Assembly (NCBI GenBank): GCA_035591015.1 | Contig: JAXIUW010122226.1 | Coordinates: 9,397 to 27,964 of the forward strand | Direction of reading: 5' to 3' | Length of the DNA: 18,568 bases | Origin: Cephalothrix simula | Taxonomy: Eukaryota > Nemertea > Palaeonemertea > Archinemertea > Cephalotrichidae | Part shown: piece after piece, positions 16,752 through 18,568 of the stretch | Layout of the letters: each line of letters opens with the position of its first letter | Numbering within the stretch: the stretch's first letter is position 1 | Notes under the pieces: generated by a model | What the model saw: only the letters and a program-made list of their open reading frames with translations | The model's database searches: none | What the model was told of the DNA's origin: nothing | Position numbers and translations under genes: made by a program

Positions 16752-16861
16752 TGTACAGCACACATTTAAAAAATGAAAATATCTGTTCTACTTTGGTTTG
16801 AATATCAGTTATAAGAACATGTAGTATGTAGGATCTCTATGAACCCCCAAATACCCATACT

Positions 16862-17210
16862 TGGCCATATATTTCTGGCATAATTTTAGGACGTCATATA
16901 TTTCTGTCCTAATTTTAGGACGTCATATATTTCTGTCCTAGTTTTATGACGTCATATATTTCTGTCCTAATTTTATGACGTCATATATTTCTGTCCTAAT
17001 TTTAGGACGTCATATATTTCTGTCCTAATTTTAGGACGTCGTATATTTCTGTCCTAATTTTAGGACGTCATATATTTATTTCCTAATTTTAGAACGTCAA
17101 GTGTTTCTGTCCTAATTTTAAGACGTCATATATTTATGTCCTAATTTTAGGACGTCATATATTTATGTCCTAATTTTAGGACGTCATATATTTATGTCCT
17201 AATTTTAGGA
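16862..17210. repeat. 29-bp palindromic tandem array, about 12 copies
   Basis: ACGTC recurs with an exact 29-base period at 16891, 16920, 16949, 16978, 17007, 17036, 17065, 17094, 17123, 17152 and 17181. The consensus is ACGTCATATATTTCTGTCCT then AATTTTAGG. Each unit contains GTCCTAATTTTAGGAC, a 7-bp inverted repeat with a 2-base centre, overlapping the palindrome GACGTC. Two units (16947, 16976) have TGACGTCA. The last three units carry TTTATG in place of TTTCTG, showing stepwise growth. Confidence 0.97.
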
Positions 17211-17260
17211 AATAAATGCCATTGTGACGTCATTCTTTAGTATCCAAGGGCGACTGAAGC

Positions 17261-17490
17261 TGGTGACTATGTCCCTGTGACATCGCAGCGATATCCCAAA
17301 ATCACCAAACTCACAGAGGGGGATTAAAAGGTCATAAGAAATTGGGTTAGGTTATAATTTATTTAGGGTTGGGGCTAGGTAAGGTACCAAGTAGGGTATA
17401 AAGGTATATGGACAGGTGTGGCTACCATGACAACAATGACGATGTACCCACGATATCGCTGCGAGCTTGCATGGGACATCGAAGTTCACC
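17261..17490. mobile_element. MITE-like element with composite terminal inverted repeats
   Basis: CGCAGCGATATC (17284-17295) and GATATCGCTGCG (17452-17463) are perfect inverted copies. Outside them ATGTCCC (17269-17275) pairs with GGGACAT (17473-17479), and TGGTGA (17261-17266) with TCACCA (17485-17490). The 230-base unit has no coding capacity. I could not find a target-site duplication, so the superfamily is undetermined. Confidence 0.65.
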
Positions 17491-17513
17491 ATACCTCAAG
17501 ATACCATGATAAG

Positions 17514-17564
17514 TCCACCGAATACTCAGTGACTTCATCGCCACCATTTCGTTGTTAAGGTCGC
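17514..17564. repeat. Dispersed repeat, copy 2
   Basis: Partner of 10907-10957, same orientation. 29 of 35 bases match over TGACTTCATCGCCACCATTT and the following 15 bases. It lies 23 bases after the TIR element ending at 17490. Confidence 0.75.
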
Positions 17565-17825
17565 CAATATGCGTTACGTTGCTAGCGGGGAGGTATTCAA
17601 CAAAATGGCGTCTATTAGATGAGATCGCTTTTGGGGTTTATACAGACCTTGATAAATTGTGACGGGAGTCTTCGGTATTTTCAATCTAAAACACTTTTTA
17701 AAATTACTGTCCCTTAATTGTATCTGTACTTGTCATTGCATGTATCTCTGATTACGTTTAATTACTGCATTTAATTACGCTTTTTTTAAAATATTATCCA
17801 GACGTAGGAACCATAGATTATTTAA

Positions 17826-17833
17826 ATGCAAAT
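17826..17833 (+). promoter_or_regulatory. POU octamer ATGCAAAT upstream of the second gene
   Basis: A perfect octamer 71 bases before the predicted start codon. Function is inferred from motif and position only; other copies occur at 2568-2575 and 10713-10720 without promoter context. Confidence 0.25.
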
Positions 17834-17903
17834 TTGAAATAATTCTCTTGCAAAAAATAATTTAGATTAGGCGACTGCATTGAAAAACACCCGGACCTTA
17901 AAC

Positions 17904-17960
17904 ATGACGGCAACCTTTTGGATTTCGATTATTCTTGGGACTTTTATTAGCATTATTAAG
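17904..17960 (+). CDS. Second gene, exon 1: signal peptide
   Basis: ATG in the context AAACATGAC opens nineteen codons, MTATFWISIILGTFISIIK, ending on a codon boundary at a GTATGT donor. It is a typical hydrophobic secretion signal with no charged residue before the final lysine. Reading into the intron stops after three codons, so the exon must be spliced. It joins the exon at 18268 in phase 0 (...SIIK-CQGNILP). The upstream boundary of the transcript is unknown. The call rests on the signal-like sequence and the matching phase of the next, clearly coding, exon. Confidence 0.6.
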
Positions 17961-18267
17961 GTATGTTTTTAATTATTCAATTTTATATTTTAGCAATTTT
18001 ATGTTTTACCGATTTTATTTTTTATTTAGTTGATATTTTGCGCCAAACATCGGATATCATACAAAAAAAAACCAGCAAATTAAATACTTATTGCACCTTT
18101 TCTCGAGCAATACAAGAATTTAGTGCTCTCGGCTCCGCACCCCTCGTGCTTGAGCGAAAACGGGTTAAGATTTAATTGGAAAATGATCATCTGACATGTA
18201 ACGAATTATAGTTTCTCTTATAAAGTTATATCGGCGTATATTTTAAGATTGTATTCTTTTTTTCTAG
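17961..18267 (+). other. Intron of the second gene
   Basis: A 307-base AT-rich intron, GTATGT donor, TTTTTTTCTAG acceptor. The frame open from 17963 to 18175 has no splice context and no recognisable similarity. Confidence 0.55.
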
Positions 18268-18502
18268 TGTCAAGGCAACATTTTACCCAGCCAGGCCCCA
18301 TCGCCCGGTGGTCGAGTTGTTATAAAAGTTAACCCCAATCCACATGTCGGTGGTCCCGGGGTGGTAAAAGTAATAAGGCCGAATGAAAAAGGAAAATGTG
18401 ATTTACCAGATTTTATTCAATTCTGTTCATTTGAATCAAAAGGAAAAATTTTCGAGCTTAACTTGAAATCAAACGCACCATTAGAAAAAGCTGAAATCAA
18501 GG
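18268..18502 (+). CDS. Second gene, exon 2: secreted protein, possible M12B-type prodomain
   Basis: Seventy-eight codons plus one base, ending before GTAAGT; the gene continues past the window. The translation begins CQGNILPSQAPSPGGRVVIK and VNPNPHVGGPGVVKVIRP, then NEKGKCDLPDFIQFCSFESK and GKIFELNLKSNAPLEKAEIK. After a Gly/Pro-rich N-terminus, the stretch F-x-S-F-E-S-K-G-K-I-F-E-L-N-L-K-S-N resembles the F-x-A-x-G-R-x-F-x-L-x-L-x-x-N pattern of reprolysin (ADAM/ADAMTS) prodomains. Only that short pattern supports the match, and no catalytic domain is in view, so the identity is tentative. Three cysteines suit an extracellular protein. It is otherwise an unrecognised secreted or membrane protein. 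Confidence 0.6.
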
Positions 18503-18568
18503 GTAAGTGTTTAAATAAATAACTTTTGTGATAGGGTGTTAAAGGAGGTCAGGTTAGACCAATACTAG

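Larger units (their letters stand above)
14451..16857 (+). other. Probable long 3'UTR of dynamin and intergenic sequence
   Basis: 2.4 kb of very AT-rich sequence without coding signal. Contains TGACGTCA at 14516-14523, a small hairpin just after 14610 (AGTAATAT/ATATTACT), the degenerate repeat field (14745-15345), and AATAAA hexamers at 15726-15731, 15814-15819 and 16746-16751 that could end the transcript. 15350-16857 otherwise shows nothing identifiable. Confidence 0.5.
17211..17903 (+). other. Intergenic region upstream of the second gene
   Basis: Holds TGACGTCA (17225-17232), a TIR element (17261-17490), a dispersed repeat copy (17514-17564) and an octamer ATGCAAAT (17826-17833) 71 bases ahead of the ATG. 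No TATA box or clear initiator could be assigned, so the promoter of the next gene is not located. Confidence 0.5.

Overview
This is an AT-rich eukaryotic (metazoan) window carrying spliced genes on the + strand. The exons were found by reading splice sites (AG acceptors, GTAAGT-like donors), reading phase, and agreement with classical dynamin. The organism cannot be fixed from the sequence. The dynamin exons look bilaterian and fly/vertebrate-like, and the AT-rich introns full of small repeats suit a marine invertebrate. A tunicate is a guess only.

Region 1 (223-14450) is the 3' half of a classical dynamin gene; the GTPase and most of the stalk lie upstream of the window. In order: a 15-codon linker exon, three exons making the PH domain, two tandem alternative exons for the first half of the GED (3744-3896 and 4380-4526), two exons finishing the GED, a proline/arginine-rich exon (7686-7880), then at least two and perhaps three alternative terminal exons (10486, 13104, 14378) that all continue the same reading phase. 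The duplicated GED exon pair is the main discovery candidate: both copies are intact, phase 0-0, flanked by consensus splice sites and 63% identical over 41 residues. The remote terminal exons at 10486 and 14378 both encode PKIPxRP tails, so the gene seems to vary both its self-assembly helix and its SH3-binding tail.

Region 2 (introns and long 3' sequence) is rich in repeats and foldbacks: a 28-bp duplication of a splice donor, hairpins just upstream of the first alternative GED exon, degenerate intronic repeats (6130-6830), a 44-bp minisatellite (8531-8778), a MITE-like element (9635-9933), an 89-bp near-perfect palindrome (10799-10887), a GC-rich foldback (11577-11665), a decayed LINE-type reverse transcriptase fragment (13322-13413), a degenerate repeat field in the probable 3'UTR (14745-15345), a 29-bp palindromic tandem array (16862-17210) and a second TIR element (17261-17490). 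The 8-bp palindrome TGACGTCA occurs seven times.

Region 3 (17904-18502) starts a second + strand gene: a short exon encoding a signal peptide, then a 235-base exon for an extracellular domain that runs on past the window. It weakly resembles the prodomain of reprolysin/ADAM-type metalloproteases. No rRNA, tRNA, CRISPR or operon-like organisation is visible.
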